Source of the DNA: CAVXZE01 sp963766175
GTDB lineage: Bacteria > Myxococcota_A > UBA9160 > UBA6930
Length of the DNA stretch: 64,000 nt
Reading direction: 5' to 3'
NCBI GenBank assembly: GCA_963766175.1
Contig: CAVXZE010000002.1
Location: 1 to 64,000, forward strand
Positions 1 through 6,823 of this stretch are shown in pieces. The translations under genes were made by a program, and so were the position numbers. A model generated the notes under the pieces. That model worked only from the letters and a program-made list of their open reading frames with translations, did no database searches and was not told the origin of the DNA. Numbering within the stretch: the first letter of the stretch is position 1; the number at the start of each line of letters is the position of its first letter.

Positions 1-95
1 CCGTCTAGCAACGGGGGCGGACGCCCAGAGGCGGAGTGGACGCCCGCGGCATTCGGCCGGGGCCCAGCAGCACCCGCAGGAGTTTCCGGGGGTGG
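1..95 (+). repeat. partial copy (D) of the tRNA-Thr-associated repeat family
   Basis: The first ~95 bases match the middle of the three other repeat copies (around 7731-7825, 1381-1475 and 8921-9015), beginning with AGCAACGGGGGCGGACGCCC. The 5' part of this copy lies outside the window. Like copy C at 7676-7865 it belongs to the subtype without a recognisable tRNA-Thr end. It shows that the repeat array continues to the left of the window. Confidence 0.7.
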
Positions 96-133
96 ACAAG
101 CTCCCGCCGACGCGCCGGAGCTTCACCGGTGGC

Positions 134-1084
134 TCAGACGGTTCGCGCCTTCTCGATTGGCGCGTCGAGGAGGGACAACAGTCGCTTGATCGTGTCGCTC
201 AAGTTCACCTCGTCCCGGCGGAAGGCGAGGTAGGCCATCGAGTCGAGGGCGATGTGCAGTTGGCAGCAGCGGAGCCGGTCGTCGAAGTTCTCGACGTCGA
301 CGCCCGTCTCGGCGCAGCGACGTCGAGTCTCGGAGACGACGAAGTCGGCGTCCAGCCCGGGGTGCCAGGGCGACCAGAACACGAGCCAAGCCACCTCATA
401 GAGCCAGTCCCCGACGAGTGAATTTCCCCAGTCGAAGACCGCGGAGACCGCGCCGTCGACGACGAGCACGTTGCCAGCGGTCAGATCGCCATGGACGACG
501 TGGCGAATACCGTCTGGGCAAGCATCGGCGAGCCCCGCGAGCCGAACCACCGCGTCGTCGAAGATCCGCGACCGCTCAGCGTTGGCGCGCAGGAACGCCC
601 GCCAGCCGGCCAGCCGCGAGTTCTCCTCGTCTTCCACGATGCTGAGCAGCGCGTCCCGCCAGGTCTCGTGTGTCGCCCTTCCTTGGCTCGACCACCATCC
701 GAACCCGGTCTCCGTCGGCGGCGGGGCGGCCCGGAGCGCGTCCACGGCGCCGATTAAAGATGGCAGCGCCGCCCGGAAATGCGGCTCGGGCAGTTGGTCG
801 ATCGCGTCGCCATCCGCCCACTCGGAGATGGCGTAAACGTACCCTTCGAAAGCCTCACCGATGTCCAGAACGCGAGGGACTGGAACCCAGTCGCTGTACA
901 GGGTTGCCGCTCGCTCGTCCTTGCGGAAGTCCTCGATATGCCGTCCGAACCGGGCAACCAGCAGCTGGCCGTCCTGTTCGAAAATGAACGCCGTCGACCA
1001 TACCCCACCGCCAGCAGGGGCGACGCGCTCGGGCGAATACCGCTCCGTCAAGAATTGTCGCACCCGATCAAAATGAATGGTCAT
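134..1084 (-). CDS. APH-fold phosphotransferase (aminoglycoside phosphotransferase / hygromycin-B kinase-like family)
   Basis: A 316-residue cytoplasmic protein of the usual length for the aminoglycoside phosphotransferase superfamily, which moves the gamma-phosphate of ATP to a small-molecule hydroxyl or amine. The Brenner-type catalytic loop HGDLTAGN is at about residues 198-205, with D200 as presumed base and N205 as metal ligand, followed by FDWGN around 217-221 with the Mg-binding Asp. The substrate cannot be read from the sequence; most environmental members are not proven resistance enzymes. The ATG start sits just before an AT-richer patch (1085-1140) that may hold its promoter. It lies between two copies of the tRNA-Thr-associated repeat, so it is probably mobile cargo. 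Confidence 0.85.
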   Translation of the reverse strand: MTIHFDRVRQFLTERYSPERVAPAGGGVWSTAFIFEQDGQLLVARFGRHIEDFRKDERAATLYSDWVPVPRVLDIGEAFEGYVYAISEWADGDAIDQLPEPHFRAALPSLIGAVDALRAAPPPTETGFGWWSSQGRATHETWRDALLSIVEDEENSRLAGWRAFLRANAERSRIFDDAVVRLAGLADACPDGIRHVVHGDLTAGNVLVVDGAVSAVFDWGNSLVGDWLYEVAWLVFWSPWHPGLDADFVVSETRRRCAETGVDVENFDDRLRCCQLHIALDSMAYLAFRRDEVNLSDTIKRLLSLLDAPIEKARTV

Positions 1085-1204
1085 TGAGACGGCCGTTTAC
1101 CGCGAGCAGAGATTTTAAATGCAAGCGTTATGCACCCTGAGACTTCGATTCTCGCGGTGTCACGCTCACTTATCGAGGCGCTCCCCCCGCCGTGCGATGC
1201 CCCC
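1085..1204. other. intergenic, no gene seen
   Basis: A short stretch upstream of the phosphotransferase start with locally AT-rich sequence near 1110-1130. I see no open frame with family features and no convincing promoter pair. Confidence 0.5.
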
Positions 1205-1350
1205 ACCAGACGGCGGCGTTGGCACGGAGCTCTTCGCCGGCGCCGTTGAGCAGCGGCAGAGGCGCGACGAGTGTACCCGCAATTGGTGACTTCCTCGGCG
1301 GCAATCCTTGATGGTCCATCCAGCCCTAGCTTCCCAGAGCCCCCCGCCTT

Positions 1351-1384
1351 TGACGGCAACTTTGACAGCAACCGTGACAGCAAC
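1351..1384 (+). other. array of three integrase arm-type direct repeats
   Basis: Three 10-mers, TGACGGCAAC (1351-1360), TGACAGCAAC (1363-1372) and TGACAGCAAC (1375-1384), repeat at exactly 12-bp spacing about 115 bp upstream of the tRNA core. Short, evenly spaced direct repeats flanking a tRNA core are the standard look of tyrosine-integrase arm sites. Protein binding is inferred. Confidence 0.65.
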
Positions 1385-1500
1385 GGGGGCGGACGCCCAG
1401 AGGCGAGGTGGACGCCCGTGGAATCCCGCGCGGCGCCAACCCCTTGCCCCGTATACGTTCCCGGACGCCGGTGGACGTCAGTGGAGCCCCGCTGGAACCA

Positions 1501-1546
1501 ATTCGTAATCAGCAGGTCGGCGGTTCGAGCCCGCCCGTCGGCTCCA
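1501..1546 (+). other. tRNA-Thr(CGU) 3' half, presumed attachment-site core
   Basis: The sequence reads as the 3' half of tRNA-Thr: anticodon loop TTCGTAA (1502-1508, anticodon CGT), 3' anticodon stem TCAGC, variable loop AGGTC, T-arm GGCGG-TTCGAGC-CCGCC (perfect 5-bp stem, 1519-1535), acceptor strand CGTCGGC (1536-1542), discriminator T and an encoded CCA (1544-1546). The 5' half is absent: upstream bases do not pair with the anticodon or acceptor strands. This is therefore not a functional tRNA but the kind of fragment left where an integrative element uses a tRNA 3' end as its core. Confidence 0.85.
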
Positions 1547-1594
1547 ATGATTCCAGGCACTTACGCGCCTGCCCCGGCGCCCCGGCCGGCCGTC

Positions 1595-1615
1595 TGACAG
1601 CAACGTGACAGCAAC
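1595..1615 (+). other. pair of integrase arm-type direct repeats downstream of the tRNA core
   Basis: TGACAGCAAC occurs at 1595-1604 and again at 1606-1615, 49 bp past the CCA end of the tRNA fragment and directly against the stop codon of the MFS gene. With the array at 1351-1384 this puts arm-type sites on both sides of the core. Confidence 0.6.
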
Positions 1616-1621
1616 CAGCGA

Positions 1622-2809
1622 TCATGCGCGGCCCGGGGCCCGCCCGCCGCGCCGGAGGAAGGTCCAGATCCCCAGCCCCAACCCGATGTCGATGAGGATG
1701 ACCCAGAACATCGCTTGCGGGCTCACCGGTTCGAGGAGTTGGCCGATCACCCAGGGAATCGTCATGCCCCCAGCGCTGGAGCCGACAAAGAACCAGCCCA
1801 TCGCGCGCCCGCTGATCGGCATGCGACCACCGGCCAGGGAGAGGGCCGTCGCAAACATCGGTGCCACGGCCATCCCGCCCAGAATCGTCGCCGCCCACAA
1901 CCAGGCCACCTCGCCGGTCGATGTCAGCGGTAGCAGCGCCGCGACTCCGGCCACGCCAAAGCACAACAGCAGGATCGACACGGGCGTCCACCGTGCCGCC
2001 AGAGGAATCGCCAGCATCCGGGCAAAGGTGAAGGCGCCCCAGAAGGCCGACGTCATCAATCGTCCCGCCGACTCGTCAGCCAGCCCCTGATTCACAGCAT
2101 AGGTGTAGATCCAGTTGCCGAAGCCGACCTCGGCGCCGACGGCGGCGAACAGCAAGCCACCGGTCAGCAGGATCGTTCCCCGGTGCGGCCGCAGATCGAT
2201 CGGCTTCTCTTGGTGATGGGAGATCCTCGGCGGACTGGGCCGGCGCAGCAGCCAGAGCATCGGCAGTAGCATGAACGCCGCCAGGGCCCAGTAGGCGTGA
2301 ACCACCGTGGCGCCCCCGTCGATGATTGCCGCGATGATCAAGGGAGACAGGAAGGCGCCAACACCGAAGAAGAAGTGCAGGCCATTCATCCACGGTCCGA
2401 GTCCGACCGGGTAGAGCCAGACCAGCAGCGTGTTGCCGCCGGCATCCAGACTACCCTCGCTGATCCCCATCACCGCGAAGGCGAGAACCGCCAAGGCCAG
2501 GTTCGGGCACAGGGGCACCAGGGCCATGCACACGGCGATGACCGCCAGCATCGCTGACAGCAGGGGATGACCTGGGAACCGGTCGAAGAGCCGCCCGCCC
2601 AGAAGTGCACCAACCAGATATCCCACGGAATGAGCGATGAAGACGACGCTGAACGCGCTCAGAGTCGACCCGGTTCGCTGGGCAAGATCAGGGATCGTCG
2701 GTCCCAGAGAGGCCAGCACGAGCCCCAGGCCGACGAAGGCCAGGTAATAGGCGAAGGTCGTGGTGCGGCGACCGGCATCGACCGCCGCGGCGCGTTCGGG
2801 AGCGCTCAC
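1622..2809 (-). CDS. MFS transporter, 12-TM
   Basis: A 395-residue inner-membrane protein with about twelve hydrophobic segments and the family layout: a first helix starting near residue 20, the short basic cytoplasmic loop GGRLFDRFPG (residues about 71-80) equivalent to the MFS motif A between TM2 and TM3, and a hydrophilic central loop (RRPSPPRISHHQEK) between the two halves. The substrate is unknown. The start is GTG at 2809 with a weak AGAGGA upstream. The stop abuts the arm-type repeats at 1595-1615. Next to a TetR gene on the opposite strand, it may be controlled by that regulator. Confidence 0.88.
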   Translation of the reverse strand: MSAPERAAAVDAGRRTTTFAYYLAFVGLGLVLASLGPTIPDLAQRTGSTLSAFSVVFIAHSVGYLVGALLGGRLFDRFPGHPLLSAMLAVIAVCMALVPLCPNLALAVLAFAVMGISEGSLDAGGNTLLVWLYPVGLGPWMNGLHFFFGVGAFLSPLIIAAIIDGGATVVHAYWALAAFMLLPMLWLLRRPSPPRISHHQEKPIDLRPHRGTILLTGGLLFAAVGAEVGFGNWIYTYAVNQGLADESAGRLMTSAFWGAFTFARMLAIPLAARWTPVSILLLCFGVAGVAALLPLTSTGEVAWLWAATILGGMAVAPMFATALSLAGGRMPISGRAMGWFFVGSSAGGMTIPWVIGQLLEPVSPQAMFWVILIDIGLGLGIWTFLRRGGRAPGRA

Positions 2810-2818
2810 CGGGTCTCA

Positions 2819-2935
2819 ATCCTCTTCTACTTCAACGATTCCAACTTGCGAAGGGCCTTCGCGTTTGCCATCAACGAGCAGGCGAAAATGCCGGAGATGT
2901 GTCCCAGCGGAAAGAGCGTCTGCGGGTGGGGAGGG
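2819..2935 (+). pseudogene. fragment of an amine-oxidase-type flavoprotein gene
   Basis: Read on the plus strand, these bases encode about 38 residues (ILFYFNDSN..., then PEMCPSGK and GW) that line up without gaps with about residues 295-333 of the flavoprotein at 4997-6313, including the unusual string PEMCPSGK. Roughly 16 of 38 residues are identical. No start or flanking homologous sequence remains, so this is a remnant of a second, diverged copy lying between the MFS and TetR genes. Confidence 0.7.
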
Positions 2936-2995
2936 AACGGCATGATCGAGGCCCGCGCCGGGCGATTTCCCTCTTTCGTCGCCAAGCCCAACTCT

Positions 2996-3033
2996 CATAT
3001 GGACATATGAACAGCTAGAGTGTACGTTCGTAC
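2996..3033 (+). promoter_or_regulatory. two short dyads upstream of the TetR gene, candidate operators
   Basis: CATATG-GA-CATATG (2996-3009) and GTACG-TT-CGTAC (3022-3033) are both symmetrical elements in the last 45 bp before the TetR start codon at 3039. The second is close to the symmetric palindromes bound by TetR-family dimers. Binding by the adjacent regulator is an inference. Confidence 0.5.
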
Positions 3034-3038
3034 GCATC

Positions 3039-3659
3039 ATGGCTCATGGCTTGGTGAGGCCCGCCCCGCCCACTCTCCCGCAGGCCGAGCGTCGTCGCCG
3101 CGCCATCCTCGATGCCGCCTTGCGCGTCATCTCCGCCGGCGGAGTGGATTCCGTCACACACCGGCGGGTGGCCACCGAAGCCGAGGTGCCCCTCGGCTCC
3201 ATCACCTACTACTTCGCTTCGCGCGAGGAGCTGGTCCGCGAGGCATTCCGGCACTACCTCGCGGAGGTGACCGTGGCGCTGGCGTCGTTGGAGCGGGAGC
3301 ACCCGATCGAACGAGCTGCGGACATCGCGGAGGCCCTCACCGAGATTGCGCGCCGCGAGTTCGCCGCCCCGACCCTGGTTCTCGCGGAGTACGAGCTCAT
3401 CCTCTTCGCCGCCCGCGACGCGGTTCTCGCCCAGGACTTCAACGCCTACGAGCGGGGCCTCGAGGCACAGCTCGCCGGGCCGCTCGAGCGGCTCGGGGCG
3501 GATCGGCCCGTGGACGCAGCCCGCACGGTCATCGAGCTGATGCGGGGCTTCGAGCTCGAGCGCCTCACCCGCCCCGATACCTCGACTGAGGATCTGCGCC
3601 GCCGCCTCGGTGTCGTCGTCTGCGCGCTCACCGGATCAGGGCCGGCGGTCGGAACGTGA
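3039..3659 (+). CDS. TetR/AcrR family transcriptional regulator
   Basis: A 206-residue protein. The N-terminal DNA-binding domain is clear: ERRRRAILDAALRVISAGG, then THRRVATEAEVPLGSITYYF (helix-turn-helix with the family's YYF end) at about residues 19-65. The C-terminal ligand domain is variable and does not reveal the effector. It sits at the head of the plus-strand genes 3700-7873 and divergently from the MFS gene, so it probably represses one or both; two dyads lie just upstream. The start at 3039 is the ATG right after the dyads. Confidence 0.9.
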   Translation: MAHGLVRPAPPTLPQAERRRRAILDAALRVISAGGVDSVTHRRVATEAEVPLGSITYYFASREELVREAFRHYLAEVTVALASLEREHPIERAADIAEALTEIARREFAAPTLVLAEYELILFAARDAVLAQDFNAYERGLEAQLAGPLERLGADRPVDAARTVIELMRGFELERLTRPDTSTEDLRRRLGVVVCALTGSGPAVGT

Positions 3660-3699
3660 TCGCCCCACACCACGAACCACACAGAGTGGAGGAGAAGCC

Positions 3700-4956
3700 A
3701 TGCTGCAGAAACAAGACAAGCGGATCTGGGATACGCCCCTGTACGCGGATTTTCCGCGGAGCGAGTACCAGGATCGCGTGGCTCGCGTGCGCAAGCTCAT
3801 GGAGGAGCAGAAGCTGGACGTCCTCGTCTTCTGGGACCCCGCCAACATCCGCTACTTCTCCGGCTTCCACTCTCTGCATTACGACTCGTTGACCATATCG
3901 CCCGCGGTCTTCGTGCTTCCCCTCGAGAAGGATCCCGTGATCGCGGTTCCCGACTTCTTCGCCGGAGTCGCCCACGCCTACACCTACCTCGACGACATCC
4001 GCATCCAGCCCAAGCCCCACGTCACCAAGAACATCCGGCAGATCCCGGTCGACATCGCGGACGTCGTGAAGGAGCTCGGCTGCGGCCGCGGCAGGGTCGG
4101 ACTGGAGACCGGAGGCTGGGGTGGCATGGCCGCGCTGCGCTCGCTCAGCGACATGGATCGGTTCCGCGCGGAGCTGAGCGACGCCACGCTGGTGGACGCC
4201 TGCGATCTCATCTGGAAGGTGCGCTCCATCAAGTCCGCCGCCGAGGTCGAGGCCATCAAGGTGGCGACCCGCGCCATCATCGGCGCCTACGGGGAGGTGG
4301 TCTCCAGATACGAGCTGGGCATGAGCGAGCGCGAGGTGGGGCGGATGCTGCGAACCGCGATTCTCGAGCGGACGGAGGACTGCATGCCGCCGATCGCGAC
4401 CTCCTCCTCTCGCCCGATACCGATGCCGGATACGCCCTCCTTCTACGACGAGGTCACCCTGTCCGCCGGAGATCGCATCGTCTTCGAGCCGCTGCCCACC
4501 TACAAGGGCTACGGCGGAAGCTGCTGCCGGTGCTTCCACGTCGGTCCCATGCCGGACGAGGCACGCAAGAAGGACGAGGGCGTCGACTACGCACAGGCCG
4601 AGGCGATCGCGGCGATCAAGCCGGGCGTGAAGGCCAAGCAGCTGCTGGAGGTGATCGAGGAGGCGCTCCGGGAGAAGGGCATGGGATCCACCATCGAGAT
4701 GGCGGGACACGGGGTCGGCCTCAACATGCAGGAGCCGCCCATGATCGCCGAGGAGGAGGAGGACACCTTCGAAGAGGGAATGGTCCTGGCGATCGAGGTG
4801 TGGGTGGTCGACTGGTCCGGCGCGGGCCTGGGGGGCTCGCTCGTCCCCGAGGTCTACGGCAACGAGGATCTCGTGCTCGTGACCAAGGACGGCTGCGACC
4901 GCTTCCCCTCCTTCCGCCGGGACATCCGGTCGCTCCCGCACCAAGGGGGTCTGTGA
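3700..4956 (+). CDS. M24 family protein, creatinase/aminopeptidase-P fold with altered metal site
   Basis: The start is ATG 3700, preceded by GGAGG eight bases upstream, giving 418 residues. It has a creatinase-type N-terminal domain (FWDPANIRYFSGF at about 44-56) and a C-terminal pita-bread domain. In metal-dependent M24 peptidases five ligands are Asp, Asp, His, Glu, Glu. Here the first Asp is Glu263 (VFEP), the second Asp position reads SCC (274-276), while His337 (GHGVG), Glu366 (AIEVW) and Glu389 (NEDLVLVT) remain. The pattern suggests a metal-free hydrolase of the creatinase kind rather than a peptidase. Its stop is 40 bp before a flavoprotein gene; with the downstream flavoproteins it suggests catabolism of an N-methylated or amine compound. 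Confidence 0.8.
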   Translation: MLQKQDKRIWDTPLYADFPRSEYQDRVARVRKLMEEQKLDVLVFWDPANIRYFSGFHSLHYDSLTISPAVFVLPLEKDPVIAVPDFFAGVAHAYTYLDDIRIQPKPHVTKNIRQIPVDIADVVKELGCGRGRVGLETGGWGGMAALRSLSDMDRFRAELSDATLVDACDLIWKVRSIKSAAEVEAIKVATRAIIGAYGEVVSRYELGMSEREVGRMLRTAILERTEDCMPPIATSSSRPIPMPDTPSFYDEVTLSAGDRIVFEPLPTYKGYGGSCCRCFHVGPMPDEARKKDEGVDYAQAEAIAAIKPGVKAKQLLEVIEEALREKGMGSTIEMAGHGVGLNMQEPPMIAEEEEDTFEEGMVLAIEVWVVDWSGAGLGGSLVPEVYGNEDLVLVTKDGCDRFPSFRRDIRSLPHQGGL

Positions 4957-4996
4957 CGCCTTCCCCAGCTGTCTCGAGGACTGAGTAAGACACGGT

Positions 4997-6313
4997 ATGG
5001 AGAACCGGAAGGTCATCATCGTCGGAGCCGGCATCGGCGGGCTGGCGGCCGCCTACTGGCTGGGTCGGAGAGGCTACGAGACGCAGATTCTCGAGGCATC
5101 CGACCGGCCGGGGGGGCGGATGGTCACGCTGCAGCGCCGGGGAGATCGCGTGAATGTGGGAGCTCAGTTCTTCCACACGGACTTTCGGCACGCCTACCAG
5201 CTCATCGAGGCCGTGGGGCTCAGCGGTGCACGACGTCCCATCACCGGTCGCACTCAGTACACCCTGCGTGACGGTTCCAGGCACTTGTTCAACCCCAAGA
5301 GCCCTTACCTGGAGCTGCTCGGCTTGCGAGGCAATCTGAAGCTCTACCGTTTCGTGCTGCGCCACGTGCTTTTCGGAAAAGGAACCCGGCCCTACCAGGT
5401 TCCGAGGGAGATCCCCGACACCGACGACGTCGGGGTTCTGAGCATCTGCGACTCCCCTGCAGATCGCACCATGCGGGACTACCTGGTGTCCACGCTCGCC
5501 TTCGGCATGACCGGGGCAGAGCCCGAGTGGACCAGCCTCTATCACTTCATCCGTCTCTTCCGCAACACGATCTTCGCCGGCTACTTCGAGCTGACCCGCG
5601 GCGTCTCTTCGCTGGCCGAGGCCCTGGCGGAGCATCTCCCCGTCGAGTACGAGACCCCGGTACGTCGACTGGTCATGGAGAAGGACCGGGTGGTGGGGGT
5701 GCAGATGGAGGGAGACGGATCGGTCCGGAAGGCCGGCCACGTCATCGTGGCGGTCACGCCCCCTGCGGCCGCCGCCCTGCTGCCGGAGCAGCTCGAGGAC
5801 CAGCGTTCCTTCTTTCGCGGGGTCCGCTACACCCCTGCCGCGATGCCGGTCTTCTTCCTGGATCGGCCCCTGCGCAGGGACGTCTGGTGCTACCTCAACG
5901 ATCCCGCCGGGGAGAGAACCTTCAAGTTCGCGCTCGACGCACACGCCAGGTGCCCCGAGATGTGCCCGAGCGGCAAGGCTGCGCTGACCGGGTGGGCGGT
6001 CTACCCGACCGCGCTCGCGCTGATGGAGCAGCCCGATGACGAGCTCCTCCGGAAGGCAACGGAGGACATCGGGTGGATGATCCCGGGCTTCTCGGGATGG
6101 ATCGAGGAGGCCACTGTGGTGCGGCACCCGTTCGTGAACGCCATCTATCCTCCCGGATCCTACCGCCGCATCGCGGAGTTCCAGGAGCAGGCGGAGAGAC
6201 TGAGAGGCGTCTCCTTCTCCAGCAGTGCACTGTGCGGGACCAGCATGGAGGCCGCGATGGCGAGCGCTGCAGGAGCGGTGAGGCGAGTCTGTGCCTGGGG
6301 CGGCACCGCGTGA
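4997..6313 (+). CDS. FAD-dependent amine oxidase / phytoene-desaturase-like flavoprotein
   Basis: A 438-residue cytoplasmic flavoprotein. The dinucleotide-binding motif VGAGIGGLAAAYWL begins at residue 9, followed by an acidic residue after the second strand (LEASDRPGGRM), the standard GR2 family start. The C-terminal GTSMEAAMASA stretch corresponds to the second FAD contact. Substrate is unknown; relatives oxidise amines, protoporphyrinogen or carotenoid precursors. An unusual PEMCPSGK string at about residue 320 recurs in the fragment at 2819-2935. It lies between the M24 gene and a small Cys protein, all on the same strand with short gaps, so an operon is likely. Confidence 0.82.
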   Translation: MENRKVIIVGAGIGGLAAAYWLGRRGYETQILEASDRPGGRMVTLQRRGDRVNVGAQFFHTDFRHAYQLIEAVGLSGARRPITGRTQYTLRDGSRHLFNPKSPYLELLGLRGNLKLYRFVLRHVLFGKGTRPYQVPREIPDTDDVGVLSICDSPADRTMRDYLVSTLAFGMTGAEPEWTSLYHFIRLFRNTIFAGYFELTRGVSSLAEALAEHLPVEYETPVRRLVMEKDRVVGVQMEGDGSVRKAGHVIVAVTPPAAAALLPEQLEDQRSFFRGVRYTPAAMPVFFLDRPLRRDVWCYLNDPAGERTFKFALDAHARCPEMCPSGKAALTGWAVYPTALALMEQPDDELLRKATEDIGWMIPGFSGWIEEATVVRHPFVNAIYPPGSYRRIAEFQEQAERLRGVSFSSSALCGTSMEAAMASAAGAVRRVCAWGGTA

Positions 6314-6359
6314 GGAAACCGGCCCGGAGGGGCTGACTTCGAGAGAGAGGAGTAACGAC

Positions 6360-6773
6360 GTGAAAGATCCGGCGATGGCGGCAATTGCCAAGAACGTGCT
6401 GGGGATGTCGGACGAGGACATCGAGAAGGTCACGCCCGAGCAGGAGCGCGAATACAAGAACTCCATCGAGAACATGGGCAAGTACCGATTGGTCGCCGAG
6501 GTGGTGAAATCCAGGTACTGCGCGGCTGGAGTGCAGGTCGGCCAGAAGATCGTGATCGACGGGGCTGCCATCAACGCGGAGGAGACCGACTGTCCGCTCT
6601 GCGTGGGGGCGATCGCACCGCTCGAACGGGCCAACGCGGTCTACATGGACCGGTGCGCGCAGAGCGGTGAAATGACTGCTCCCCTGGCGGGTGTCGCCTG
6701 CATCGACCCGGGATTCGAAGTCGGCGGACTCGGCAGCGTGTTGTTCGATGTCCGCGTCGAACCCAAATCCTGA
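6360..6773 (+). CDS. small cysteine-containing protein, TIGR04076-like
   Basis: I chose GTG 6360 because AGAGAGGAG lies eight bases upstream; this gives 137 residues rather than the longer 5' extension. The second half (YRLVAEVVKSRYC-AAG-VQVGQKIVIDG ... CPLC ... CIDPGFEVGG) resembles small TIGR04076-type proteins of unknown function. Cysteines are at 54, 78, 81, 99 and 114, with a CPLC pair that could bind metal. No signal peptide. It is the third gene of the M24/flavoprotein cluster. The family assignment is from pattern memory only. Confidence 0.6.
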   Translation: MKDPAMAAIAKNVLGMSDEDIEKVTPEQEREYKNSIENMGKYRLVAEVVKSRYCAAGVQVGQKIVIDGAAINAEETDCPLCVGAIAPLERANAVYMDRCAQSGEMTAPLAGVACIDPGFEVGGLGSVLFDVRVEPKS

Positions 6774-6823
6774 GAGCGCGATTCCGCAGGGAACGGAAAT
6801 GAGAACGTAGTCCGAAAGGGCGA

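Larger units (their letters stand above)
1205..1546 (+). repeat. copy A of the ~340-bp integrative-element end repeat
   Basis: About 340 bp that align, with few gaps, to 8742-9086. Both copies contain in order a variable 5' part, the phrase ATCCATCCAG, a tract of TGACAGCAAC direct repeats, a GC-rich block (GGACGCCCAGAGGCG), and the 3' half of a tRNA-Thr gene at the end. Six-frame translations give only the nonsense peptides typical of antisense tRNA, so I read this as a non-coding recombination site. Together with 1085-1204 and 1547-1621 it fills the 537-bp gap between the phosphotransferase and the MFS gene. Confidence 0.85.

Noticed and set aside
1100..1145. Sequence CAAGCGTTATGCAC resembling an integron attC end
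   Set aside because: It is in the wrong orientation for the phosphotransferase gene, has no matching RYYYAAC partner or long stem, and GTTATGC does not fit GTTRRRY.
1081..1560. 159-residue minus-strand frame starting with GADGRARTADLLITN
   Set aside because: This is the antisense translation of the tRNA-Thr half and repeat, a common false ORF.
3628..5034. 468-residue minus-strand frame opposite the M24 gene
   Set aside because: Antisense low-complexity His/Asp/Leu sequence with no family pattern; the M24 frame is clearly the real one.
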